The notes under the pieces: generated by a model
Told to the model about the DNA's origin: nothing
Database searches by the model: none
The model's input: only the letters and a program-made list of their open reading frames with translations
Position numbers and translations under genes: made by a program
In this document: positions 16,885-25,180 of the stretch, in pieces
How the letters are laid out: each line of letters opens with the position of its first letter
Position numbering within the stretch: the first letter of the stretch is position 1
From: Pseudorhodobacter sp. PARRP1
Lineage (GTDB): Bacteria > Pseudomonadota > Alphaproteobacteria > Rhodobacterales > Rhodobacteraceae
Direction: 5' to 3'
Assembly: GCA_002256245.1 (NCBI GenBank)
Contig: NKIU01000001.1
Location: forward strand, 186,001-250,000
DNA length: 64,000 nucleotides

Positions 16885-18375
16885 TTACCACCATTTTTCG
16901 GGCTTGGCCACAAAGCCCGCAGCACGCTCCAAAACATAAGCGTGATTGAGCAATCCTGCCTCATCCCAAGGCCGCCCCAGCAGTTGCAGCCCCATCGGCA
17001 GCCCTTTGCTGTCCAGCCCCATCGGCACCGCCACCCCCGGCAATCCGGCAAGGTTTGCGGTCACGGTGAACACGTCGTTCAGATAAACCTCAACCGGCGA
17101 GGCCTTGTCCATCTCACCCAAACCGAAAGCCGAGGTCGGGGTGATCGGCGCCAAGATCGCATCAATCCCCGCCGCAAACGCCTGCTCGAAATCGCGCTTG
17201 ATCAGGGCGCGAACCTTGCGGGCGCGGTTGTAATAGGCGTCATAAAAGCCCGCCGACAAAACGTAGGTGCCAACCATGATGCGGCGCTGGGTTTCCGGGC
17301 CAAAGCCCTCGGCCCGCGTTTTCTCATACATCTCGGTGATGCCATCGCCCGCAGCCAAAGCCGCCCGGTGGCCATAGCGCACCCCATCATAGCGCGCGAG
17401 GTTGCTGGAAGCCTCGGCAGGTGCGATCACATAATACGCAGGCAGCGCATATTTGGCATGCGGCAACGAGATATCGACAATCTCGGCCCCCGCATCGCGC
17501 AGCATCTCACGCCCACGCGCCCACAACGCATCAATCTCTGCCGGAATACCGTCGATGCGATACTCGCGCGGAATGCCGATCTTCTTGCCGCGAATATCGC
17601 CGGTCAAAGCCGCCTCAAAATCCGGCACCGCCAGATCGGCGCTGGTGCTGTCCTTGGCATCATGCCCGGCCATCGCGCCCAGCATGATCGCAAGGTCGCG
17701 CACCGATTTGCCCATCGGCCCCGCCTGATCCAGACTGGACGCATAGGCAATGATGCCCCAGCGGCTGACCCGACCATAGGTCGGCTTGATCCCCGTCGTG
17801 CCCGTAAACGCCGCAGGCTGGCGGATCGAGCCGCCGGTATCCGTGCCCGTCGCCCCCAGACACAAATCCGCCGCCACCGCCGCCGCCGACCCGCCCGAAG
17901 ACCCGCCGGGTGTGCGCAGCACGTCATCGACCTTCCACGGGTTCACCGCAGGCCCGTAACAGCTGCTTTCGGTGGCCGAGCCCATGGCGAACTCGTCCAT
18001 GTTCAGCTTGCCCAGCATCACCGCACCGGCGTCAAACAGCTTGGCGGTGACAGTCGATTCATACTGCGGCACAAACCCCTTCAGGATGTTCGACGCCGCT
18101 TGCGACGCCACGCCCTTGGTGCAGAACACATCCTTGATCCCCAGCGGAATCCCGCACAAATCCGGCGCATCGCCGCCCGCAATCCGCAGATCCGCCGCCC
18201 GCGCCTGATCCAGCGCCAACTCCGGCGTCTTATGCACAAAGGCGTTCAAGCCATCGCCCGCATCCATCGCCGTCAGACACGCCATCGTCAGATCAACAGC
18301 CGAGATTTCACCCTTGCGCAACGCATCCCGCGCCGCTGCAATGGTCCAGGTGTTCGCGCTTCCAGTCATGCTCAT
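16885..18375 (-). CDS. gatA: Asp-tRNA(Asn)/Glu-tRNA(Gln) amidotransferase subunit A
   Basis: A 496-aa amidase-signature enzyme. It releases ammonia from glutamine so that GatB can convert mischarged Glu-tRNA(Gln) or Asp-tRNA(Asn). The catalytic Lys is in [10 protein letters not shown] (about residue 81). The Ser pair is in [20 protein letters not shown] and [12 protein letters not shown] (about residues 155-185). Length is standard. The ATG overlaps the gatC stop as ATGA, showing translational coupling. gatB is not in this window. Confidence 0.97.
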   Translation of the reverse strand: MSMTGSANTWTIAAARDALRKGEISAVDLTMACLTAMDAGDGLNAFVHKTPELALDQARAADLRIAGGDAPDLCGIPLGIKDVFCTKGVASQAASNILKGFVPQYESTVTAKLFDAGAVMLGKLNMDEFAMGSATESSCYGPAVNPWKVDDVLRTPGGSSGGSAAAVAADLCLGATGTDTGGSIRQPAAFTGTTGIKPTYGRVSRWGIIAYASSLDQAGPMGKSVRDLAIMLGAMAGHDAKDSTSADLAVPDFEAALTGDIRGKKIGIPREYRIDGIPAEIDALWARGREMLRDAGAEIVDISLPHAKYALPAYYVIAPAEASSNLARYDGVRYGHRAALAAGDGITEMYEKTRAEGFGPETQRRIMVGTYVLSAGFYDAYYNRARKVRALIKRDFEQAFAAGIDAILAPITPTSAFGLGEMDKASPVEVYLNDVFTVTANLAGLPGVAVPMGLDSKGLPMGLQLLGRPWDEAGLLNHAYVLERAAGFVAKPEKWW

Positions 18376-18659
18376 TCCACCACCTTCGGCACTGCAAAAA
18401 ACCCTTCCCGCGCATCCGGCGCATTGGCCAGAACCGCCGCCTGCTGGTTGCCATCCGTCACCACATCCGCCCTGCGCGCCAGCCGCATCGGCGTCACCGA
18501 AACCATCGGCTCGATGCCCGTGACATCCACCTCGTTCAACTGCTCCATGAACCCCAGAATGCCTGACAACTGCTCTGCCAGCTTTGGCAAAGCCGCTTCC
18601 TCCACCCGAATACGCGCAAGCTTGGCCACCTTGCGCGCGGTGTCGATGTCGATGGACAT
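18372..18659 (-). CDS. gatC: Asp-tRNA(Asn)/Glu-tRNA(Gln) amidotransferase subunit C
   Basis: A 95-aa stabilising subunit of GatCAB. It starts [20 protein letters not shown], followed by [21 protein letters not shown] and the C-terminal [18 protein letters not shown], all family signatures. The track ORF is longer, but the ATG of MSIDID has GGAGAG upstream and is the normal start. Two perfect palindromes lie 83-127 bp upstream. It is the first gene of gatCA. Confidence 0.96.
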   Translation of the reverse strand: MSIDIDTARKVAKLARIRVEEAALPKLAEQLSGILGFMEQLNEVDVTGIEPMVSVTPMRLARRADVVTDGNQQAAVLANAPDAREGFFAVPKVVE

Positions 18660-18741
18660 GGGGTCTCTCCGCAAATTGATTGCGCGACGTTTACCCGCCA
18701 AGATCAAATGCCGCAAGTAGCGCGCGCCAATCCCACCCGCC

Positions 18742-18786
18742 ACGGAATTCGCGCGAATTCCGTCCACGATTTCCGCGCGGAAATCG
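18742..18786. promoter_or_regulatory. Two adjacent perfect palindromes upstream of gatC
   Basis: ACGGAATTCGC/GCGAATTCCGT (22 bp, 18742-18763) and CGATTTCCGC/GCGGAAATCG (20 bp, 18767-18786) are perfect palindromes with CGCGC centres, 3 bp apart. They sit between the cupin stop and the gatC start. They could be operator sites, a terminator pair or a repeat remnant. No matching copies were noticed elsewhere in the window. Confidence 0.6.
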
Positions 18787-18812
18787 CTTTGCGCCACCAT
18801 AAAGCGACTCTC

Positions 18813-19379
18813 CTACAAAATCACCGATTTCGCCGCCAGATCGCCGCCACGCCACAGATACAGCGCCGCAAGCGCCTGATCCTTGGTCTGCATCGCATGT
18901 GGCATCCAGCTTGGGTGATGGATCGCTTGGCCCACCTGCACCTTGGCGAAATCCGCATCCGCCTTTTGCCACGCAGCCACCCCGGCAATCGGCAGATAGA
19001 CTTCCTCTGCCGCATGGGCGTGGGGCGGATAGGTCACTCCCGGCGCCAACAGCAAAACCCCACAGGCGATGCGCGCGCTTGGCACCGGGCCACGCAAGCC
19101 GATGAACTCGCTCCACCCATAGCCGCGCAGAAAATCCGCGCCAAAATCGCCCGCGCCATAGGTCTGCTGCCATGCCAGACGGCCCGCCAGACGTTGCACC
19201 TCGGCCAGCACCGCTTGCGTCGTCGCAGCACTATGCAAGCCCGCAACCCATTCGCAAACCGGCAGCGTCGCGGGCGTCACCACCCGCCGCGCGTCCGCCT
19301 CTGGCCAATCCGCCAGAAACGCCGCCGCCTCGGGCACCGTGGCAAACGCTTGCCGCACCGCCTTCAGTAAAGCCTCCAT
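18813..19379 (-). CDS. Cupin of the DMSP-lyase (DddL/DddQ) family
   Basis: A 188-aa protein. The C-terminal half has the cupin metal motif LLLAPGVTYPPHAHAAEEVY (HxH, Glu, Tyr; about residues 110-130) and HHPSWMPHAM. This is the pattern of dimethylsulfoniopropionate lyases DddL/DddQ, which make dimethyl sulfide and acrylate. Length is close to DddQ (about 200 aa). The shorter start MEALLKAVRQ is chosen because it has a GGGGGTG upstream. It is followed by gatCA on the same strand; no acrylate or DMSP transport genes are nearby. Many members of this family are uncharacterised, so lyase activity is inference. Confidence 0.72.
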   Translation of the reverse strand: MEALLKAVRQAFATVPEAAAFLADWPEADARRVVTPATLPVCEWVAGLHSAATTQAVLAEVQRLAGRLAWQQTYGAGDFGADFLRGYGWSEFIGLRGPVPSARIACGVLLLAPGVTYPPHAHAAEEVYLPIAGVAAWQKADADFAKVQVGQAIHHPSWMPHAMQTKDQALAALYLWRGGDLAAKSVIL

Positions 19380-19488
19380 CCCGCCACACCCCCAGATACC
19401 CCGCGCCGCTGTGATGCGGCCACTCCGCGCGCTGTTTACCACGCCTTAACCATACACCCCACCCCCCCGAAATTCCCCCATGAAAACA

Positions 19489-19509
19489 ATGGTCCCGAGT
19501 TGGGACCAT
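19489..19509. repeat. ATGGTCCC/GGGACCAT hairpin element, copy 2
   Basis: A perfect 8-bp inverted repeat with a 5-nt loop, 71 bp upstream of mtnP. It is nearly identical to copies at 40340 and 53050. Confidence 0.7.
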
Positions 19510-19580
19510 CCCAAACACCCCCTTCCCCTCCCCGCAATCCCCGCCTAAACTCGCCCAAACCCCAGCCAAAGGATCGCACA

Positions 19581-20462
19581 ATGCCCCCCATGATCGGCGT
19601 AATCGGCGGCTCTGGCGTCTATCAGATTGAGGGGCTTGAGGGGGCATCCTGGGTCAAGGTGCACACCCCATGGGGCAAACCATCGGACGAAATCCTCGTC
19701 GGTCGCCTGAACGGCACCCCGATGGCCTTTCTGCCCCGCCACGGGCGCGGCCATGTCCACACGCCCACCTCCGTCCCATACCGCGCCAATATCGACGCGC
19801 TGAAACGGCTGGGCTGCACCGATGTCGTCGCGGTGTCAGCGGTGGGAAGCCTGCGCCCCGACTACGCGCCGGGCGATTTCGTGCTGGTCGATCAATACAT
19901 CGACCGCACCTTTGCGCGTGAGAAATCCTTCTTCGGCCCCGGCTGTGTCGGCCATGTCAGCATCGCCCACCCCACCTGCCCGCGCCTTGGGGCCGCCTGC
20001 CTGCAAGCCGCCACCCAAGCAGGCATCAAAACCCACGCCTCTGCCACCTATCTGGCGATGGAAGGCCCGCAGTTTTCCACCCTCGCCGAGTCGCGCCTCT
20101 ACCGCAGTTGGGGCGCCGATGTGATCGGCATGACCGGGATGCCCGAGGCCAAACTCGCCCGCGAGGCCGAGTTGTGCTATGCCTCGCTTGCGATGATCAC
20201 CGATTTCGATTGCTGGCACGAAGGCCATGGCGCGGTCGATGTGGCGCAGGTGATCCAGACCCTGACCGCCAACGCAAGCGCCGCCCGCAATCTGGTCGCC
20301 AACCTGCCCGCCCTGCTGCCCGATCATCCCACCTGCCCACACGGCTGCGACCACGCCCTGACCTATGCGCTGATGACCGCACCGGACAAACGCGACCCCG
20401 ATCTGCTGGCGAAACTCGATGCCGTCGCAGGGCGCGTGCTGCAATGCCAAAGCCACCCATGA
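19581..20462 (+). CDS. mtnP: S-methyl-5'-thioadenosine phosphorylase
   Basis: A 293-aa enzyme of the purine nucleoside phosphorylase family. It phosphorolyses methylthioadenosine to adenine and methylthioribose-1-phosphate. Signatures: IGVIGGSGVYQIEGL, FLPRHGRGHVHTP, YLAMEGPQFSTLAESRLYRS and DVIGMTGMPEAKLAREAELC. I start at the ATG of MPPMIGVIGG, with AAAGGAT upstream. The stop overlaps the next gene (ATGA). apt, three genes on, would recapture the adenine released, so this is a purine and methionine salvage operon. Confidence 0.94.
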   Translation: MPPMIGVIGGSGVYQIEGLEGASWVKVHTPWGKPSDEILVGRLNGTPMAFLPRHGRGHVHTPTSVPYRANIDALKRLGCTDVVAVSAVGSLRPDYAPGDFVLVDQYIDRTFAREKSFFGPGCVGHVSIAHPTCPRLGAACLQAATQAGIKTHASATYLAMEGPQFSTLAESRLYRSWGADVIGMTGMPEAKLAREAELCYASLAMITDFDCWHEGHGAVDVAQVIQTLTANASAARNLVANLPALLPDHPTCPHGCDHALTYALMTAPDKRDPDLLAKLDAVAGRVLQCQSHP

Positions 20463-21712
20463 AAGTGCTGTTGCTGGGCGCCGATGGCTTCATCGGTCGC
20501 CACGCAGCCTTTCATCTGCGCGCCCAAGGCGTGCATGTCGTAGCCCAAGCCCGCAACCCCGCGCGCCTGAAACGCATGGGCTTTGCCACCCTGCAAGCCG
20601 ACCTTGCCAACCGCGCCACCCATGCGCCTGCGTTCTGGGCACCGCATCTCGATGCGCAAACCCATATCCTGAACGCCGCAGGCCTGCTGACGGGCACCGC
20701 CGCGGCGTTCGAGGCCGTGCATGTGCTGGCCCCCACCGCCGCCTACGCCGCCCGCCACCCCGGCACTCAGGCCCTGCTGATCTCGGCTGTCGGCATCGAA
20801 GCAGATACCCCCTTCGCCCAGTGGCGGCGCGCAGGCGAGGCTGCCGCCCGCGCCAGCGAAGCCATCATCCTGCGCGCGGGGCTGGTGCTGGCCGATACCT
20901 CCTACGGTGGCTCGTCGCTGATCCGGGCGCTTGCCGCCCTGCCCTTTGTCACCCCGGTGATCGGCACGGGCGAGCAAGCCTTCAACCCGATCCACGCAAG
21001 CGATCTTGCTGCCGTGGCATTTGAGTGCTTGCAAAACCCCGCCCCCGGCACCTATGACATCGGTGGTTCGCAAACCGTCAGCCAAACCGGCCTGCTGCGC
21101 GCCACGCAAAGCTGGCTTGGCCTGCCGCAACGGCCCCTGCTGCGCATCCCGCTGCCCCTCGCCCGCCGCTTCGGTCAGATCGGCGACGCGCTGCGGCTTG
21201 GCCCGATCTCGGCTACCGCTGTCGCGCAACTGCACCAAGGCGTGCTGGCCGATGCCACGCCACTGCTGCAAACCCTGCGCCACAAGCCCCGCCCCTTCAT
21301 CCAGTTCCTGCAAGCCCGCCCCGCAGGCACGCAAGACCTGTGGCAAGCCCGGCTCTACCTGCTGAAGCCGCTGATCCGGCTGACGCTCGCGGCGCTCTGG
21401 CTGGCCTCGGCAGCGCTTGGCCTGCTCACACCCTCGGCGAGCTATCTGCCACAAATCGACCTGCCCGCATCCCTCGCCGTGATCCTCGCCAAGGGCGGAG
21501 GCCTTGCTGACGCCGCCCTCGGCCTTGCCCTGCTGCGCGACTGGCGGCCCAAAACCACCGCGATCCTGCAACTGCTGCTGGTGTCGAGCTATACCTTGGG
21601 CCTGACAATCATCGCCCCGGCCCTGTGGCTTGACCCCTTCGGCAGCCTGCTGAAAAACCTGCCCGTGCTGGCCTTGATCCTGGCCCATCTGGCGCTGGCC
21701 GAGGAGCGGTGA
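20459..21712 (+). CDS. SDR-type NAD(P)-binding protein fused to a DoxX-like membrane domain
   Basis: A 417-aa two-part protein. Residues 1-280 form an extended or atypical SDR Rossmann domain with VLLLGADGFIGRHAAFHL, ISAVGIEADTPFAQWRRAGE and FNPIHASDLAAVAFE. Residues about 300-417 form four hydrophobic helices with a DoxX-like pattern (LIRLTLAALWLASAALGLL, ILAKGGGLADAALGLALLRD, LNLLLxSSYTLGL-like, LPVLALILAHLAL). The start is the ATG that overlaps the mtnP stop; an ATG 15 bp earlier also exists. Its stop overlaps DUF2269. Probably a membrane-bound NAD(P)-dependent oxidoreductase; the substrate is unknown. Confidence 0.85.
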   Translation: MKVLLLGADGFIGRHAAFHLRAQGVHVVAQARNPARLKRMGFATLQADLANRATHAPAFWAPHLDAQTHILNAAGLLTGTAAAFEAVHVLAPTAAYAARHPGTQALLISAVGIEADTPFAQWRRAGEAAARASEAIILRAGLVLADTSYGGSSLIRALAALPFVTPVIGTGEQAFNPIHASDLAAVAFECLQNPAPGTYDIGGSQTVSQTGLLRATQSWLGLPQRPLLRIPLPLARRFGQIGDALRLGPISATAVAQLHQGVLADATPLLQTLRHKPRPFIQFLQARPAGTQDLWQARLYLLKPLIRLTLAALWLASAALGLLTPSASYLPQIDLPASLAVILAKGGGLADAALGLALLRDWRPKTTAILQLLLVSSYTLGLTIIAPALWLDPFGSLLKNLPVLALILAHLALAEER

Positions 21713-22182
21713 TGGACCCCTATCTCACCGCCCGTTGGCTGCATATCCTGTCGTCAACCGTGCTGTTCGGCACCGGCATCGGCACCGCGTTTCAGATGGT
21801 CTGGGCGATGCACACGGGCCGGGTGGAAACCATCCATTCCGTTGCCTCAGGCGTGGTGATCGCCGACTGGGTCTTCACCACCCCCGCCGGCGTGATCCAG
21901 CCGCTGACCGGCCTGTGGCTGATCCATTTGGCAGGCTATAGCCTGACCGAGCCGTGGCTGCTGGCCACCTACGCGCTGTATGTCACCGCATTCCTGTGCT
22001 GGGCCCCGGTCGTGCATCTGCAAATCCGCATCCGCGATCTGGCAGGCCAAGCCTTGGCCGCAGGCACGCCGCTGCCCGACCTCGCGCAAAGCTATTTCCG
22101 CATCTGGTGCGCCTTGGGCGTCCCCGCCTTTACCGCTCTTGTCGCGGTATTCTGGCTGATGGTAAACAGACCCGACTTCTAG
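21712..22182 (+). CDS. DUF2269 integral membrane protein
   Basis: A 156-aa membrane protein with four hydrophobic segments: [57 protein letters not shown] and [17 protein letters not shown]. It has the DUF2269 pattern of conserved RWLHI and [17 protein letters not shown] precedes the ATG, whose first base is the last base of the upstream stop (TGATG). SDR-DoxX and DUF2269 genes are coupled here, suggesting a membrane complex. The role is unknown. Confidence 0.85.
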   Translation: MDPYLTARWLHILSSTVLFGTGIGTAFQMVWAMHTGRVETIHSVASGVVIADWVFTTPAGVIQPLTGLWLIHLAGYSLTEPWLLATYALYVTAFLCWAPVVHLQIRIRDLAGQALAAGTPLPDLAQSYFRIWCALGVPAFTALVAVFWLMVNRPDF

Positions 22183-22192
22183 GGGGATACCG

Positions 22193-22723
22193 ATGAAAAC
22201 CGTCAAAGACTACATCCGCACCATCGTCGATTTCCCGCACGAAGGTATCCTGTTCCGCGATGTCACCACCCTGTTCGCCGATCCGCGCGGCTTTCGGATG
22301 TGCGTTGACCAGTTGCTCGCCCCCTATGCCGGGATGCGGATTGACAAGGTGGTGGGGCTGGAAGCCCGCGGCTTTATCCTTGGCGGTGCCGTCGCCCATC
22401 AGCTGTCCACCGGCTTCGTGCCGATCCGCAAAAAGGGCAAGCTGCCCGGCCAGACGATTGCCCAAGCCTACACGCTGGAGTATGGCGAGGCCGTGGTCGA
22501 GGTGCACGACGATGCCATGCAGGCGGGCGAAAAGGTGTTGCTGGTCGATGATCTGCTGGCCACCGGCGGCACTGCCGAGGCTGGCATCAAACTGATCGAG
22601 CGCCTTGGCGCGCAAGTGATCGGCTGCGCCTTTGTCGTCGATCTGCCCGATCTGGGCGGCCGCAAAAAGCTGGAAAGCATGGGCATGGAGGTCCACGCCC
22701 TCTGCGCGTTTGAAGGGCTTTAG
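22193..22723 (+). CDS. apt: Adenine phosphoribosyltransferase
   Basis: A 176-aa cytosolic enzyme that joins adenine to PRPP to form AMP. Marks: [20 protein letters not shown] at the N-terminus, [26 protein letters not shown], and the PRPP loop [18 protein letters not shown] (about residues 116-133). AGGGGGATA precedes the ATG, 10 bp after DUF2269. It is the last gene of the mtnP operon and recycles the adenine made by MtnP. A 28-bp perfect hairpin follows. Confidence 0.97.
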   Translation: MKTVKDYIRTIVDFPHEGILFRDVTTLFADPRGFRMCVDQLLAPYAGMRIDKVVGLEARGFILGGAVAHQLSTGFVPIRKKGKLPGQTIAQAYTLEYGEAVVEVHDDAMQAGEKVLLVDDLLATGGTAEAGIKLIERLGAQVIGCAFVVDLPDLGGRKKLESMGMEVHALCAFEGL

Positions 22724-22743
22724 GGCGGGTTTCCCAGTAACCG

Positions 22744-22813
22744 CGCCGCCCCGGACTTGATCCGGGGCCTCGTGGCCGATGCAGAGAGGCCCCGGATCAA
22801 GTCCGGGGCGGCG
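22744..22813. repeat. Perfect 28-bp inverted repeat, CGCCGCCCCGGACTTGATCC family, copy 2
   Basis: Two exact 28-nt complementary arms flank a 14-nt loop, 20 bp past the apt stop. The left arm recurs as a single arm at 40222-40249 and as an imperfect pair at 8198-8265. This is a REP-like alphaproteobacterial element, and here could end the operon transcript. Confidence 0.88.
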
Positions 22814-22989
22814 TGGGATAGATGGACCGGATACCGCCCGCACAGGCAAACACCCCGCCCGGCATCAAGGCACTTTAGCGCCGCCTGCCTTCCAACACTC
22901 TGGCAGGTGCCATCGCACCTGCCAGGCGCAACGTCGAAGCGCACCCCCCCCGGTGGCCAAAGCCACCGGGCAGCGCCCGCCCCGCCCTC

Positions 22990-23023
22990 GGCGGGCGCTT
23001 CTCGCCCGCCGGGTCAGGCGCTG
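22990..23023. repeat. 34-bp GC-rich dispersed repeat, copy 1
   Basis: This segment, starting GGCGGGCGCTTCTCGCCCGC, matches 34500-34533 in the opposite orientation with one mismatch. Both copies lie in long gene-free gaps and are internally self-complementary. Confidence 0.75.
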
Positions 23024-23078
23024 CCCTCTGTCAGCTAAGCGGAAGCGGGTTTCGGGGCGGCCATCCACATGGCCGGGG

Positions 23079-23106
23079 CCAATCCTCCACTGGAGGATTG
23101 GCTTTT
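23079..23106. repeat. Perfect 11-bp hairpin with T run
   Basis: CCAATCCTCCA and TGGAGGATTGG are exact complements, one base apart, followed by CTTTT on the plus strand. It could end any transcript entering from the left. Confidence 0.5.
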
Positions 23107-23183
23107 CCCGACCAATGTGAAACTTGCAATCGCCCCTACATCACCCTTAACCGCTTGTTTACCGAATCATCCTACACCGGAAC

Positions 23184-23275
23184 CCCTAAGGCTTACCCAG
23201 CCTTAGGGTGACGCTGCTTGCAACACGTGACCCACCCAACCCCAGCGCCCTGTCGGTTTACCGGCAGGGCGTTTC
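23184..23275 (+). other. Possible small RNA: two hairpins ending in an intrinsic terminator
   Basis: In the 553-bp gap after apt, a perfect 10-bp hairpin (CCCTAAGGCT/AGCCTTAGGG, 23184-23208) is followed by a terminator-like stem. That stem is CGCCCTGTCGG/CCGGCAGGGCG with a TTTA loop (23246-23271), followed by TTTCTTC. No plus-strand gene lies within 450 bp upstream, so the terminator may belong to an unannotated RNA. I could not identify a family or a convincing promoter. Confidence 0.3.
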
Positions 23276-23276
23276 T

Positions 23277-23669
23277 TCACGATGAACTGGCAAACCCAGC
23301 CCCGGGCCACCCGGTGTCTGCGGTGTCAAAGATCGGCGCGAACCCGCCCCAGACCATGCGCTGCGCGTCAAATGGCATCTCGGGCATCGCACTCCAGCGC
23401 GGGTCCGTCTGCATCCGGTCTGATGCCGCAGCACAAGTCTCTTGATCGGGCCATTCGATCCACGCAAACACCACCGCTTCATCTCCCGTCGCCTGCACGG
23501 CCCGTTTGAAATCGGTGATCTTGCCGTCGGGCAGCGTCTCGCTCCAGGTCTCCACCACCCGCAACGCGCCGTATTCCTTGAAGATCGGGGCCGATGCACG
23601 GGCCGAGTCGATGTAGGCCTGCTTTTTCGCCTTCGGCACCGCGATCAGAAATCCTTGAATATAGCCCAT
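23277..23669 (-). CDS. DUF1428 family protein (YbaA-like)
   Basis: A 130-aa protein starting MGYIQGFLIAVPKAKKQAYI, with ALRVVETWSETLPDGKITDF and FAWIEWPDQETCAAASDRM. These match DUF1428, a ferredoxin-like-fold family related to YbaA and of unknown role. The ATG has a strong GGAGGG. The track ORF's longer start is unsupported. The C-terminus is poorly conserved (PGAGFASSS). It follows the FAD oxidase on the same strand with a 60-bp gap. Confidence 0.85.
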   Translation of the reverse strand: MGYIQGFLIAVPKAKKQAYIDSARASAPIFKEYGALRVVETWSETLPDGKITDFKRAVQATGDEAVVFAWIEWPDQETCAAASDRMQTDPRWSAMPEMPFDAQRMVWGGFAPIFDTADTGWPGAGFASSS

Positions 23670-23728
23670 GACGGACCCTCCTGTTTCTGAATCATACCCC
23701 AAAAACCGCCGGGCCGAAAATCCGTTCC

Positions 23729-25141
23729 CTAGTCGCGCAACACCGCACCGGGGTTCATGATGCCCACAGGGTCCAGCGCCGCCTTGACCCTGCGCATCGC
23801 CGCAATCTTGCCGGGGTCGCCGTATTTCTCCAGATCATCCACCTTCAACCGCCCCAGACCATGCTCGGCGGACATCGACCCGTCCAGTTCCGCCACCAGA
23901 TCGTGCACGCAGGCCTTCACCGCATCGCGTTGATGGTCGTAGTCTTTCCGGCTGCGCCCCTTTGCCGGAAACACATTGTAATGCAGATTGCCGTCGCCCA
24001 GATGGCCAAAGCAATTCACCCGGAAATCGCCCATCGCCGCCAGCCTTGGCCCCGCCTTGGCGATGAACGCGGCCACTGCACCCAGCGGCACCGAGATGTC
24101 GTGGCTGCTGACCGCACCGATCATCCGGTTGGCCTCGGGGATCGCCTCGCGGATGCGCCACAACCCCGCCCGCTGGCTTTCCGAGGCCGCAATCACCCCA
24201 TCCGACACCAGACCCGCCGCCAATCCAGCTTCAAACAACCCGCCCAGATGATCCTCGGCCAGCCCAAAGCCCGCAGGCAGGCCGATCTCGATCAGCACCA
24301 TCCAGTCCGGCATCCCAATCGGCGATGTCACCTCGGGGATTTTCTCGGCCAGAAATTCCAGCCCCATCCGGCCAATCAACTCAAACGCTGACACCATCCC
24401 CGACAGCCGATCCTGCGCCAGCGACAACAGCTTCAGCGCCGCCGCCGGGCTTTCCACCGCCATCAACGCCGTGCCCACCACGCCGGGCTGCGGATAAAGC
24501 CGCAGGCTGGCGGCGGTGATCACCCCCAAAGTGCCCTCGGCCCCGATCAACAGATGCCGCAGATCATAGCCGGTGTTGTCTTTGCGCAGCCGCTTCAAGC
24601 CATTGAAAACGCTGCCATCCGGCAAAACCGCCTCGATCCCCAAGCACAGATCGCGGGTGTTGCCATAGCGCAGCACGTTCAACCCCCCGGCATTGGTTGA
24701 AAGGTTGCCGCCAATCCGGCAGGTGCCCTCCGACGCCAGCGCCAAGGGAAACACCCGCCCCACATCATTGGCATGGCGCTGGACATCGGCCAGGATCATC
24801 CCGGCCTCCACCACCAGCACATTCTCATCCGGATACACCCCGCGCAGCGCCGCCATCCGCTCGAGGGAGATCACCACCGGCGCCGGGCCATCCGCCACCA
24901 ACTGCCCGCCAACCAGCCCGGTGCCGCCCCCCCACGGCACCAGCCCCACGCGCGCCGCAGCACAAGCCCGCACCACTGTTGCCACCTCGTCCACCGAGCG
25001 CGGCAGCGCCACCGTGCCCGCGATGCCCTGCCAGCGCCCGCGCGGCTCTTCCAGATACCGCGGTTCGGGTGCATGCAGCGCGCCTTCGGGCAACAGCGCG
25101 CGCAGATGATCGACAAAAGCCGGATCGGCAGGGTTCAGCAT
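23729..25141 (-). CDS. FAD-binding oxidase (D-lactate/D-2-hydroxy acid dehydrogenase type)
   Basis: A 470-aa flavoprotein of the VAO/PCMH family. The FAD domain carries VPWGGGTGLVGGQL, RIGGNLSTNAGGLNVLRYGN and NTGYDLRHLLIGAEGTLGVI. The C-terminal FAD-linked oxidase domain has NCFGHLGDGNLHYNVFP and SAEHGLGRLK, the usual flavin and metal contacts. This is the pattern of D-lactate, D-2-hydroxyglutarate and glycolate oxidase (GlcD) proteins. I start at the ATG of MLNPADPAF; the track start is an upstream GTG. The substrate cannot be chosen from the sequence. Confidence 0.9.
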   Translation of the reverse strand: MLNPADPAFVDHLRALLPEGALHAPEPRYLEEPRGRWQGIAGTVALPRSVDEVATVVRACAAARVGLVPWGGGTGLVGGQLVADGPAPVVISLERMAALRGVYPDENVLVVEAGMILADVQRHANDVGRVFPLALASEGTCRIGGNLSTNAGGLNVLRYGNTRDLCLGIEAVLPDGSVFNGLKRLRKDNTGYDLRHLLIGAEGTLGVITAASLRLYPQPGVVGTALMAVESPAAALKLLSLAQDRLSGMVSAFELIGRMGLEFLAEKIPEVTSPIGMPDWMVLIEIGLPAGFGLAEDHLGGLFEAGLAAGLVSDGVIAASESQRAGLWRIREAIPEANRMIGAVSSHDISVPLGAVAAFIAKAGPRLAAMGDFRVNCFGHLGDGNLHYNVFPAKGRSRKDYDHQRDAVKACVHDLVAELDGSMSAEHGLGRLKVDDLEKYGDPGKIAAMRRVKAALDPVGIMNPGAVLRD

Positions 25142-25180
25142 GGTCAGTCTCACTTATAGTCCATCGTTCAGCACGCCCGG

